The position numbers were made by a program, and so were the translations under genes. This document shows, one piece after another, positions 35,617 through 44,558 of a stretch of 64,000 nucleotides of DNA. Where the stretch lies: assembly GCF_026240095.1 (NCBI RefSeq), contig NZ_JAPIVG010000001.1:682001-746000 (forward strand), written 5' to 3'. The notes beneath the pieces are model-generated. The model did no database searches and had not been told where the DNA came from. It saw only the letters and a list, made by a program, of their open reading frames with translations. The number at the start of each line of letters is the position of its first letter. The first letter of the stretch is position 1. This stretch comes from Pedobacter sandarakinus. Its GTDB lineage: Bacteria; Bacteroidota; Bacteroidia; Sphingobacteriales; Sphingobacteriaceae.

Positions 35617-36664
35617 GTTTTATCGTTCGTTTTTGTATATCCGCAACGGTGCTGGTTGTTGCATCGCTGGGAATGTATAATTTATCGTAGGCAGCGGCAG
35701 TAGCAAAATTTAAAGTTGCCGAAACAGGTAGCTTACTATAAAAGCCGTAAATTAATCCAGCCATAAAACAATCTCCACTGCCAACTTTATCTAAAATTTC
35801 GTCAGATATATATTCCTCAGATTTGGTTAGTTTTTCATCGCAATAAATAGTGGTATAATAGCTGATTCCCTTTCCTTTATCGAAACGAAAAGTATTTGCA
35901 ACAGCCTTACATGCTGGAAACAAACTTATTATTTCCTGAGAAGTATCTGCAGCTTGTTGCAGTAACGTTTCCTTTGCATAGCCGTGGTTGTGCGCTAAAT
36001 CCTGGTGCAAGGATGTGCCGAGCATTTTATGAGCTGCCCAAACATTACCCATAATAAGTGTGCAATGTTGCGCCAATTCAGGCAACACATCAATAGGTTC
36101 TTTACCATATTTCCAAAGCTTTGCCCTATAGTTTAAGTCTAATGAAATTGTGAGGTTTAGCCGCGTAGCAACCCGCAATGCTTCTAAGCATACATCAGCT
36201 ACAGCTTGGTTTATGGCCGGACAAATGGCGCTAAAGTGAAACCAGGTTACGCCTTCAAACACCTGATCCCAGTTAATTTCACCAACATTCAAATTGGCAT
36301 AAGAAGAATTCGCCCTATCGTAAATTACGCCTGCATTTTTTAAATCTTTACCTTTTGGAAGATAATAAAGCCCCAACCTGTCGCCACCAAAAATCATCTG
36401 TGAAGTATCTATATTCTTGGTATTGAGGTATTTTTCGATGTCTCTTGTAACCGAATTATCTGGCATTGCAGAAACATAAGTTGATGGAATATTCCAAAGT
36501 GCTAAAGCTGTTGCCACATTAAGCTCGGCTCCGCCCACATAAAACGGCAACTGATTTTCTTTAAGCCATAAACCATCTACATCCGGACAAATGCGCAGGA
36601 GAATTTCTCCAAAAGTTAGAACCTTTTTGCCCTTTATAGTCTGTGCTGCTATTTCGTTGCTCAT
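35609..36664 (-). CDS. kdgK: 2-dehydro-3-deoxygluconate kinase (PfkB family)
   Basis: A 351-residue ribokinase-type sugar kinase, from ATG 36664 (a GTG at 36688 is a weaker alternative). Residues near 28-50 carry Gly-Gly-Ala-Glu-Leu-Asn-Val-Ala of the PfkB start motif, and Gly-Ser-Gly-Asp-Cys-Phe-Met-Ala-Gly near 300 holds the catalytic Asp. The operon context (uxaC upstream, eda downstream with 8-bp overlap) identifies the substrate as 2-keto-3-deoxygluconate. Confidence 0.9.
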   Translation of the reverse strand: MSNEIAAQTIKGKKVLTFGEILLRICPDVDGLWLKENQLPFYVGGAELNVATALALWNIPSTYVSAMPDNSVTRDIEKYLNTKNIDTSQMIFGGDRLGLYYLPKGKDLKNAGVIYDRANSSYANLNVGEINWDQVFEGVTWFHFSAICPAINQAVADVCLEALRVATRLNLTISLDLNYRAKLWKYGKEPIDVLPELAQHCTLIMGNVWAAHKMLGTSLHQDLAHNHGYAKETLLQQAADTSQEIISLFPACKAVANTFRFDKGKGISYYTTIYCDEKLTKSEEYISDEILDKVGSGDCFMAGLIYGFYSKLPVSATLNFATAAAYDKLYIPSDATTSTVADIQKRTIKHD

Positions 36665-36736
36665 TATTTTTTTATGCTGCTGCGCCACCTTTATCTCGTA
36701 AAACAGTTATTTGCCACAGGTTGCTGATGCTATTGA

Positions 36737-38137
36737 TTAAAATTTAAAGTAATGCTTTGCATTAAAATAAGAAATGTCCTGGACTATTTTTCCTACCCAT
36801 TCTAAGTCGTTTGGCAATTCGCCATTCTCTATATCCTCGCCAAACAAATTGCAGACAATTCTTCTAAAATATTCATGTCGTGGAAACGACAAAAAACTAC
36901 GCGAATCGGTAAGCATACCTACCATACGACTTAAGAGGCCCATATTAGACAAGGCATTCAATTGTTTAATCATGCCGTCTTTCTGATCTAGAAACCACCA
37001 TGCAGAGCCAAACTGAACTTTTCCGGCAATAGAACCATCGTTAAAATTTCCAATCATAGTAGCAATGAGCTCGTTATCTGCAGGATTTAAATTATAGATA
37101 ATGGTTTTTGTTAACTGGTTTTCATTATCTAAGCGATTTAAGAACTTAGATAACATTCTGGCCTGACTAAAATCGCCCATGGAATCCCAACCGGTATCTG
37201 GCCCAAGCTGACGGAGCATCCGTTGATTGTTATTGCGTAAGGCACCTAGGTGATATTGCTGTACCCAGCCTTTCTGGTGATCCCATTGTGCGAAAAAAAC
37301 CAACATTGCCGATTTAAACTGGAGGTTTTCATGATGGGAAATATTTTGTTTGGCTCTTATCTTGGCAAAAATCGATGAAATCTCGTTTATCGTATAGTCT
37401 TCAGCATAGATTTGTTCTAAACCATGGTCGGAAACCGAGCAACCATTTTTAGCGAAGTAGTCGTGACGGTTTTTCAGGGCATCAATATAATCTGTGAAAG
37501 AAATAATGCTTTTGTCTACAACGGCCTCAAGCTTATCAATGTACTCATTCAAAGCTTGCACATCATCACTATGCATGGCTTTATCTGGCCGAAAGGCAGG
37601 AAGCATTTTCAGTTTAGTGCCCTCACTTGCAAACTGTTGATGAAAGTTTAAACTATCCAAGGGATCATCGGTAGTACAAACCACTTCGACATTCATTTTA
37701 TCGAGTAAGCCTCTAACATTATAGGCTGGCGTTTGCAACTGTGCAGAACATTCATCGAAAATTTTCCTAGCAGTTTTTCCAGAAAGCAAGTCGGTTATAC
37801 CGAAATAACGTTCCAATTCCAGGTGTGTCCAATGGTAGAGTGGATTTCGCAAGGTGTAAGGAACGGTTTCTGCCCACTTCTCGAATTTTTCGAAATCACT
37901 TGCATTACCTGTGATGTATTTTTCATCAACTCCATTAGCCCGCATGGCTCGCCATTTGTAATGATCGCCGGCAAGCCAAACTTGAGTAATATTTTCAAAT
38001 TGGGTATTATTGGCAATTTGTGATGGAATAAGGTGATTGTGATAATCTATTATCGGTAAAGATTTTGAATAATTATGATAGAGTTTTTCTGCGGTTTCGC
38101 TTTGCAACAGAAAATTTTCGTCTAAAAAGGGTTTCAT
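36737..38137 (-). CDS. uxaC: Glucuronate/galacturonate isomerase
   Basis: A 466-residue isomerase of the amidohydrolase-like uronate isomerase family that converts glucuronate to fructuronate or galacturonate to tagaturonate. The metal-binding Asp-Tyr-His-Asn-His-Leu is at about 32-37 near the N-terminus, and later blocks Thr-Asp-Ser-Arg-Ser and Arg-His-Glu-Tyr-Phe-Arg-Arg match the family. The length is usual. It lies 72 bp upstream of kdgK and 42 bp downstream of the GH105 gene. Confidence 0.95.
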   Translation of the reverse strand: MKPFLDENFLLQSETAEKLYHNYSKSLPIIDYHNHLIPSQIANNTQFENITQVWLAGDHYKWRAMRANGVDEKYITGNASDFEKFEKWAETVPYTLRNPLYHWTHLELERYFGITDLLSGKTARKIFDECSAQLQTPAYNVRGLLDKMNVEVVCTTDDPLDSLNFHQQFASEGTKLKMLPAFRPDKAMHSDDVQALNEYIDKLEAVVDKSIISFTDYIDALKNRHDYFAKNGCSVSDHGLEQIYAEDYTINEISSIFAKIRAKQNISHHENLQFKSAMLVFFAQWDHQKGWVQQYHLGALRNNNQRMLRQLGPDTGWDSMGDFSQARMLSKFLNRLDNENQLTKTIIYNLNPADNELIATMIGNFNDGSIAGKVQFGSAWWFLDQKDGMIKQLNALSNMGLLSRMVGMLTDSRSFLSFPRHEYFRRIVCNLFGEDIENGELPNDLEWVGKIVQDISYFNAKHYFKF

Positions 38138-38179
38138 AGCTTAATTAATGGTTTCAGAATCGATAGGAGATCAACATGG

Positions 38180-40099
38180 TTAACGCTGTTTGTTAGTCGG
38201 CACTTGATGGATCAACCAATTCACCAGATCGTTAGTTGCTTTAAAATTTTCGATATCTGCAGGCAATCTTCTTCCATCGATGTATTCGTTGTAAAACCAT
38301 GGGTCGCCAACAGCGAATACGGTTCCTTTGCCATATTTGGCTGTCGCAATGATCGTGTCTCCACCATCAGAAAGTGCTGATACTGCTGGCTTTTGAGCAA
38401 CAATTGTAGAGATTTCCTTGATATAAACCTTTCTTGCGGTTTTAAAAATAAGATTTCCTGGCGGGATTTTAAGAGCACCTTGTTCAAAATTGGTGCCTTG
38501 AACTTTGTTTCGGCTATCCTCATTAAAATGGATGCCGAACATTTCTGGAAGCACATTAAACTTATTTATTTCACAGTTGCCCACGTCGTTAAGTAATAAA
38601 ACCAGCACACCGCCAGCTTTTACCCAGTCGCTTATTTGTTTGGCATGTTCTGCATTCATAAAGTTGGGCTTTGCGGTTTCTTTCTCAGTATCAGGATCTA
38701 CGATAATGTAGATATCAGAAGCAGATAGATTTGCAACTGTAGGTGCAGATTTTAAGGTGCTGGTAATTACACCGGCATCATTAAAAATTTTGCCGAACAG
38801 GGAAAAACCATTGTTGTCATCTTCATTCCATAAATAATGAAAAGGGATTTTTTCGCCGGTGGGGCCATTCGTAAATTCATTATTGAAAAAATTATCTACG
38901 GTAACCGTCAATCCTTTTCCAGGTTTTGGCAGCGCGGCAATTTCCATTTCTGCGGCGGCACAGATAATGGTACCCGCAGCTTGTGGATGGTTGCTATTTT
39001 TCTTTTGGTTTTCATCTCGGGCACTGTTATTACTATTTTCTGATTTAACACCGAGGCTAGAAGCTGGTCGATTTGGAGCTCGATCAGCAAGCGAATGCTG
39101 CACCACATATTCCTTTAAACCTGCGTAACCTTTAGTGGCAGCAAGCATAAACTTCTGAGGAAGCCATCCATCATTCACGCCCTTTGCTAGTCCATATACT
39201 AACATGCCAGCGGCAGCATGATCCAGGTAATTACCTTTTTTCTGTGGGAAGCTTAAGGCATTGTACCAACCGCCAGATTTAACATCTTGATATTTTACTG
39301 TTGCCGTTGCGGCACGATTTAAAATGGCCACTAGTTCCTTTTGTTGGGGATGATTCTTTGGAAAATAATCAAGTACATCGACCAGTGCGGTAAGATAAGT
39401 ACCCATTGAGCCTGCCAAAAATTTTTGCGAGTCGCCAGTGGTTCCAGTTGAAGACAGCTCTTTGCTCACCGTGTTGCGGTAGTAAAGCAAACCTGTTTTT
39501 GTATCCCTGGCATCTCTTTCAATTTGTATGAATTGCTTAGCAACATCATCAAAAGCAGCATCTTTATTCATAAGTTGGGCATACGCTGTATAGAATGGTA
39601 CATTGTTACCTAATCCATCTACCCATGCCTTGTCTGCAGAGTTGCTTTTACCTACAAAAAGACCATCACTTGTACGAGATTGCTTCTGAAGCTGATTATA
39701 AAAATTTGTGGCAGCCAATAGATATTTTTGCTGGCCTGTCACTTTGTATAGTAACAGAAGTGCCCTGCCGTACTGAATCTCTGCATGGAAGTCTGAATGT
39801 TGCTGAATGCTCCCTTTACTTTTGTCTTCCAAATAGGTATCTATAATGGACTGGATATTTCTGAAATACCTGCCCTCGCCAGTGTTTCTCCACACTGCGG
39901 CAGTGCCTGCTAACAGCAGGTCAATATTGTAATCTTGATTTGACCGTGTAGCGCCTTTTGTAACCGTGCTGTCTTGAAGTAAATTATCCATCGCGGCACG
40001 TGTCAATTGCTCAGAAAGCTTCATTTGTCCAAATGCAGGTATAAGGAATGATGGAAGAAGCAGAGCAACCATCAGCGTATAAAAAAAAGGTCTCTTCAT
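38180..40099 (-). CDS. GH105/GH88-type unsaturated glucuronyl hydrolase with C-terminal GATase-like domain
   Basis: A 639-residue exported protein from ATG 40099. The signal peptide ends Ala-Phe-Gly-Gln. Residues about 25-370 form the (alpha/alpha)6-type unsaturated uronyl hydrolase fold, with Trp-Val-Asp-Gly-Leu near residue 163 supplying the likely catalytic Asp. Residues about 395-630 form a second domain with Ile-Tyr-Ile-Ile-Val-Asp-Pro-Asp and Gly-Gly-Val-Leu-Val-Leu-Leu, resembling DUF4350/GATase-like domains. It should release 4-deoxy-unsaturated uronate from polysaccharide-lyase oligosaccharides in the periplasm. It is first in the uronate operon. Confidence 0.82.
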   Translation of the reverse strand: MKRPFFYTLMVALLLPSFLIPAFGQMKLSEQLTRAAMDNLLQDSTVTKGATRSNQDYNIDLLLAGTAAVWRNTGEGRYFRNIQSIIDTYLEDKSKGSIQQHSDFHAEIQYGRALLLLYKVTGQQKYLLAATNFYNQLQKQSRTSDGLFVGKSNSADKAWVDGLGNNVPFYTAYAQLMNKDAAFDDVAKQFIQIERDARDTKTGLLYYRNTVSKELSSTGTTGDSQKFLAGSMGTYLTALVDVLDYFPKNHPQQKELVAILNRAATATVKYQDVKSGGWYNALSFPQKKGNYLDHAAAGMLVYGLAKGVNDGWLPQKFMLAATKGYAGLKEYVVQHSLADRAPNRPASSLGVKSENSNNSARDENQKKNSNHPQAAGTIICAAAEMEIAALPKPGKGLTVTVDNFFNNEFTNGPTGEKIPFHYLWNEDDNNGFSLFGKIFNDAGVITSTLKSAPTVANLSASDIYIIVDPDTEKETAKPNFMNAEHAKQISDWVKAGGVLVLLLNDVGNCEINKFNVLPEMFGIHFNEDSRNKVQGTNFEQGALKIPPGNLIFKTARKVYIKEISTIVAQKPAVSALSDGGDTIIATAKYGKGTVFAVGDPWFYNEYIDGRRLPADIENFKATNDLVNWLIHQVPTNKQR

Positions 40100-40114
40100 C
40101 GTATACATTAAGTT

Positions 40115-40134
40115 TATAATAGTTTGCTATTATA
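40115..40134. promoter_or_regulatory. Inverted repeat just upstream of the uronate operon
   Basis: TATAATAG-N4-CTATTATA, a perfect 8-bp inverted repeat 16 bases before the GH105 ATG. It could be an operator or a 5' leader hairpin. No adjacent regulator is present. Confidence 0.35.
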
Positions 40135-40755
40135 TCGCTACAACTGATAACCAACCCTTGGCTTAACCCATTTTCTTTAGGTCTGTTTATGGCTCGGGTT
40201 AACCTAATCGTAATTGCTTTAACGGATTTTCCATAAAACCTGCTGCTACAATTATGGCGATCAATCAGCTTATATTGACTTGCCACACGCCATAGGATGT
40301 TAGATGGTAGCCATTAATGCGATTTTGAAAAAGATCAAACCATTGACAATCAGTTTCATTTTGCGCCGGTACGTTATACTTGGTTGCTGTGTTAACAAGT
40401 GTACGTTATTTGCGGCTAAAACCGAAGAAAATCTGTTCTAAAATTGAAATAGCAAAACTGAAATGAATCGCATTAATAACGATTTATATTGTTGATTATT
40501 AGGTATTTGATTAATACACTTCAAACCGACTACTGATCAAGGAAAACGTTTTCCAAAATGCGATTTATAGCCAATACAGGTCGTAATAGGGCGGGATATA
40601 AGGTAAGCAGATTACTATTCATATTCCACAGGAAAGTACTAAAGCAGTAGCGGAATGAGTGGATGATGGATTAGAGAGAACTAACCTATCGCAGGTAAGA
40701 AAAAATGATTTGGACGATATGCAACATTCATTTGCACATCGCCCAAAAGTATTAT
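40135..40755. other. Intergenic region upstream of the uronate operon, no gene seen
   Basis: About 620 bp without a convincing reading frame. Short frames on both strands have no start context or family signal. It contains the LacI-type palindrome at 40541-40554. It may hold a long leader or a decayed gene, which cannot be settled by eye. Confidence 0.5.
40541..40554. promoter_or_regulatory. LacI-type operator palindrome
   Basis: GGAAAACGTTTTCC is a perfect 14-bp palindrome with the central CG typical of LacI/PurR-family operators. It lies about 440 bp upstream of the GH105 start, in the only promoter region of the uronate operon. The matching repressor is not in the window. Confidence 0.5.
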
Positions 40756-41535
40756 CTAGAGGGAGAATGCTTTAAAGATTGGGTGGGCGTACTCGCCCCA
40801 ATTCTTCATTGCAGACAGTAATATTGCTTTTAAGCCCTTATTATCTGTAGGTTTACCTTTTGTGGGGGGCAATAAATCTTTATCAGGTACGGCAGTTTCC
40901 GTAACTTTTGTAGCAAACCAGGTTACGTTTTCATGTGGCAAAGCCAGGCCTAAAATCATTCCAGGTAAACCAGTGAAAGATTCTGGTCCGCCAGAAACCG
41001 CAATCTGGTTAGAATAATACGCAACTACGTATACCGAATCCATAATGATGGCATTCGCTCTTCGGCATTCGTACCCGGCAATATCTCGGGTTTCGTCGGT
41101 AATCTTCCAGTTAATTTTACGTGTACTATCTTTTACCAAGTATACATCTTCATAAACGTTTTTTTGTGTGGTGCTTGTTTCGGTATTAAAATCTGTTGCG
41201 ATGGTATTTTTGAGATTGGCAAGCGCATCATCACTAATCCAGTTATTGCTTACTGTTTCTTCAACCGCAGGCCACTTGTACAAACTTTTGCCTTTTGTAA
41301 AAGTTAAGGTACTTTTAGTGGCTTTAAATTGTGGATTATTCTTTTTGTACGCATCGAACGCCTGATTCATATAAGACTCATTGTCTTTATTGATCTTTTT
41401 CTTGATCAAGGCGTACATATTAGATCGTTTTTCGAACTCAATTACACCATTTTGTACGAAATGGACATTTTGAGCAAATGCTTTACTGGTTAGAGTAGCA
41501 ATAAGGAGCGTAATGTATAAGAGGGTATTTTTCAT
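40756..41535 (-). CDS. GLPGLI family protein
   Basis: A 259-residue exported protein. The signal peptide ends Ala-Phe-Ala-Gln, and the name-giving motif Gly-Leu-Pro-Gly-Met-Ile-Leu-Gly-Leu lies near residue 190 after Gly-Gly-Pro-Glu-Ser-Phe. The family occurs mostly in Bacteroidota and its function is unknown; members usually follow genes for OMP-b-brl_3 type beta-barrels, as here (6-bp gap, same strand). It may be a periplasmic partner of that barrel protein. Confidence 0.88.
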   Translation of the reverse strand: MKNTLLYITLLIATLTSKAFAQNVHFVQNGVIEFEKRSNMYALIKKKINKDNESYMNQAFDAYKKNNPQFKATKSTLTFTKGKSLYKWPAVEETVSNNWISDDALANLKNTIATDFNTETSTTQKNVYEDVYLVKDSTRKINWKITDETRDIAGYECRRANAIIMDSVYVVAYYSNQIAVSGGPESFTGLPGMILGLALPHENVTWFATKVTETAVPDKDLLPPTKGKPTDNKGLKAILLSAMKNWGEYAHPIFKAFSL

Positions 41536-41541
41536 GATTCT

Positions 41542-44337
41542 TTATTTTTGAGTTTTAAGCCCGCCGCCCATTTTATTAAAATCCCAGATCACCGAGAACA
41601 TAAAATAGCGCATAATTGTGGTATAACTGCTTTGGGTAATGTTTCCATTATAGGCTGATCTATCGAAACCAACATTCTGATTTAAGATGTCATTTACCGA
41701 TAAGGAGAACTTAAGGTTTTCTGATTTGAAGAACTTTTTCGTTAGCGATGCATTCCAGAGTAAACGTTCGAAATTCTCGTTAAAGGTTTGTGTTTTTCCC
41801 CTAAATTCATATTGTGCATCTGTAGATAATTCTAGCTTTGCCGGAAGCTTCACATTGCCAGAGGCGTAGCCTGACCATCCCCAACCATCGCTATTACCAA
41901 ATTTACCTATGCTTGCTCTCGAAACATTATAAGTTGGCCCAAAACGTGAGTAGAAGCTATATTGTTTTTCTACATATTTATTTAGGTTGATACCAGCCTC
42001 GTATGTATAATTTTTGGTGTTATTTAGTTCATTGTTGATGTAATTGTAAGATGAGCTTCCATTGCTACTTAAACTTAGGCCAAGGTTCAGATCTATACCT
42101 TTTATTTTTCTACTTGCTTGTGAGTAAAAGTAGTAATTGCTAGACATTTTATCGGTAATATTAACCGATCTGTAAGTGCTTTTTGCGGTAGCGGCATCCG
42201 TAACCACATCACTCACAATCGGGTTTGCGGTAAAACTATAGGAACCATTTATCCAGATAGATTGATTGGTTAATACCTTATAAGAGTTATAGCTGGCACT
42301 AACATTACTTCTGAAAGATGGTTTCAAATCTGGATTTCCCAAAGAAATATTTAATGGATCGGTATTAACCCGAACTGGTTGGATCTGATCTAAGGAAGGT
42401 TGATTGGTATTGCCGTTATAGCTTAAACGAAATGACTTTTGTTGAGAGAAGCGGTATTGATAAGAGGCCTGCGGCATGTAATTAATAAAATTTCTGTTAT
42501 AGGCTATATCATTAAACAAATCTTTTTGTTTGAAATTTACACCACTAAACTTCGATCCGAAGTTGACGATCGTTTTCCCTTTTTTGTAGTTGAAGATTGC
42601 ACCTCCTTGGTTAATGATTTGGTTAAGTTCATAATCGTTACTAAAATCTTCGTCTAAAACATCATAATTTCCAGCTGCCGATTGGTTAAAAGATCTTCTG
42701 TCTGATCGTCCGTTCATCAGACTTAAACCATAATTAACAATAACCGTTAGCGTTTTAGATAAGGGTTCGGTATAAGCCAGATTTGTTCTGAAAGCGCTAT
42801 TAGTAATGTCGTTAACCTTATATTGATTGATTAAACTGTCTCTTACACCTGTTGTTTCGTAAAAGGTATTGGTAGAATTTAAGTAACCATTGCTATTACT
42901 TTTTCTAATCTCCTGATTCAAATTAAGCGAAAGTGTACGCCCTTTCTTTTTTAATCGTTTCGAAAACAACGCATTCATATTAAACTGTTGATCATCTACC
43001 TCATTATTTAAAGTTCTGTCGGTTTTGTTGAGCAAATTTCCGTTGCCATCTGTGCTCGAAGTATTGTACGTGTTTAGTGTGTTACTATTCTTAAGCGTTC
43101 CATCTACATTAACTTTTAGGGTTAAAGTTGTGTCTAATTTTATCTCGTAAGTTGCATCTAGCTTCTGCCTGAACATATCATTATCATTGAATTGATCTGA
43201 CCGATTATTGATTACGCCAGTGCTGAGGTTATTTTGGCTGATGGTATTCCGATCACCTTGAACCCTAATGGCACCGATTTTATAATTGGTATTTAACGAT
43301 TCTTTGTCTTTGTTCCATTTACTATCGAAATGCAACCCACCGGTTCTGGCTACAGGCAACCCCTGACCATTGTATTGTCCATCATAGCTATCAAAATCAT
43401 CCGATCCGCTGATGCTGAAATACATTCCGCCATCATCGCTCATGGTTAGTCCAGAAGAGCCGCTATATTTATCCCGGTCATCCCACCCAAGACCAACGGT
43501 TCCATTGTTTCCTAGAATTCCATAGGCAGAGAATTTTTTCTTGCCCCAGAATTTGTTAAACATTAATTGGCCGTTATAAAAATCATCCGTACCATAACCG
43601 CCCTGCACTTTACCGAAATATCCGTTCTTTTTATCTTCCTTCAGCTTAACATTTAACGTTGTCGACTTCTCGCCATCATCAATACCGGTAAAGCTTGCCT
43701 GGTCGCTTGCTTTATCGTAAAGCTGTACAGACTCTACCATATCTGCCCTTAGGTTTTTAGTAACCAGCGTGGGATCGTCGCCAAAAAACTCCTCACCATC
43801 AACCAACACCTTCTGTACAGCCTTACCCTGCGCTGTAATTTTACCGTCCTTATCAATTTGAACGCCTGGAAATTGTTTTATCAGGTCTTCTACCTTGGCA
43901 TTGGGCTCTATATTGTATGCTTTGGGGTCGAACTCTGTAGTATCACCTTTGATTTTTATGGCAGATCTATTTCCTTTGATAATTACATCTGCCAGGATTT
44001 TAGCCATCCCTGTTAAGTTTATTTTACCATAATCTACATCTTGCCTGGTAGAATCTAATGTTATAAAGTCTACGAAATCAGCATATTTAGGATATGAAAC
44101 CAAGAGGATAAATTTTCCATTTTTAATACCATTAATTTCAAATGATCCATTTTCGGCAGATCTTGTAAATTTTACTAAAGTAGAATCTTTCGCATTTAAT
44201 ACGGCGATTGAAGTTCCAGAAAGCAATGTGGTAGAAGCAGTGTCGATAGTGCGCCCTTTAATGGTATGGGTTGTTTGCGCCTTTGCAAAGCAAGAAATCA
44301 TCACAAGGATGCAAAGTGAGAGTAGATGTCGTTTCAT
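41542..44337 (-). CDS. Outer-membrane beta-barrel protein with carboxypeptidase-like and plug domains
   Basis: A 931-residue exported protein: signal peptide, a carboxypeptidase-regulatory-like domain (about 24-105), a plug with Asn-Ala-Lys-Val-Glu-Asp-Leu-Ile-Lys-Gln and Asp-Gly-Glu-Glu-Phe-Phe-Gly-Asp-Asp-Pro (about 115-215), then a large beta-barrel. It resembles the OMP_b-brl_3 proteins (TonB-dependent receptor relatives) that pair with GLPGLI proteins. Substrate unknown. The 6-bp gap to the GLPGLI gene indicates one transcript. Confidence 0.85.
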   Translation of the reverse strand: MKRHLLSLCILVMISCFAKAQTTHTIKGRTIDTASTTLLSGTSIAVLNAKDSTLVKFTRSAENGSFEINGIKNGKFILLVSYPKYADFVDFITLDSTRQDVDYGKINLTGMAKILADVIIKGNRSAIKIKGDTTEFDPKAYNIEPNAKVEDLIKQFPGVQIDKDGKITAQGKAVQKVLVDGEEFFGDDPTLVTKNLRADMVESVQLYDKASDQASFTGIDDGEKSTTLNVKLKEDKKNGYFGKVQGGYGTDDFYNGQLMFNKFWGKKKFSAYGILGNNGTVGLGWDDRDKYSGSSGLTMSDDGGMYFSISGSDDFDSYDGQYNGQGLPVARTGGLHFDSKWNKDKESLNTNYKIGAIRVQGDRNTISQNNLSTGVINNRSDQFNDNDMFRQKLDATYEIKLDTTLTLKVNVDGTLKNSNTLNTYNTSSTDGNGNLLNKTDRTLNNEVDDQQFNMNALFSKRLKKKGRTLSLNLNQEIRKSNSNGYLNSTNTFYETTGVRDSLINQYKVNDITNSAFRTNLAYTEPLSKTLTVIVNYGLSLMNGRSDRRSFNQSAAGNYDVLDEDFSNDYELNQIINQGGAIFNYKKGKTIVNFGSKFSGVNFKQKDLFNDIAYNRNFINYMPQASYQYRFSQQKSFRLSYNGNTNQPSLDQIQPVRVNTDPLNISLGNPDLKPSFRSNVSASYNSYKVLTNQSIWINGSYSFTANPIVSDVVTDAATAKSTYRSVNITDKMSSNYYFYSQASRKIKGIDLNLGLSLSSNGSSSYNYINNELNNTKNYTYEAGINLNKYVEKQYSFYSRFGPTYNVSRASIGKFGNSDGWGWSGYASGNVKLPAKLELSTDAQYEFRGKTQTFNENFERLLWNASLTKKFFKSENLKFSLSVNDILNQNVGFDRSAYNGNITQSSYTTIMRYFMFSVIWDFNKMGGGLKTQK

Positions 44338-44558
44338 AGTAGACGATTAGTTAGACGACTAAAATAAAACTAATTTTTTAGTTAGGAGGTACTTTAACCT
44401 TTTTTAACAAAAATAATACGCTGGGCCACCCACCGTATTATTTTAGAACAAATGCCTATTGTTATCTCAAGGTTTATCGTGTCGAGAATGTCTTAAAGAT
44501 CTTTTTTGTGCAAACCTGTTATTAACCCATTGCTGATGCAGTTTGCATTGAGAAATCA
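44338..44558. other. Intergenic region upstream of the beta-barrel/GLPGLI operon
   Basis: No gene seen. The heptamer tagacga appears twice with a 12-bp period (44340-44346 and 44352-44358), just before the beta-barrel ATG, and could be a direct-repeat regulator site. No perfect -7 box was found. Confidence 0.35.

Noticed and set aside
40011-40286. 91-codon minus-strand frame at the 5' end of the GH105 gene
   Set aside because: It overlaps the GH105 signal peptide in another frame, has no family resemblance, and crosses the inverted repeat.
40559-40755. Remnant of a regulator or transposase gene downstream of the LacI-type palindrome
   Set aside because: Short frames such as the one at 40558 and the one ending at 40773 have no family signature, so no pseudogene is claimed.
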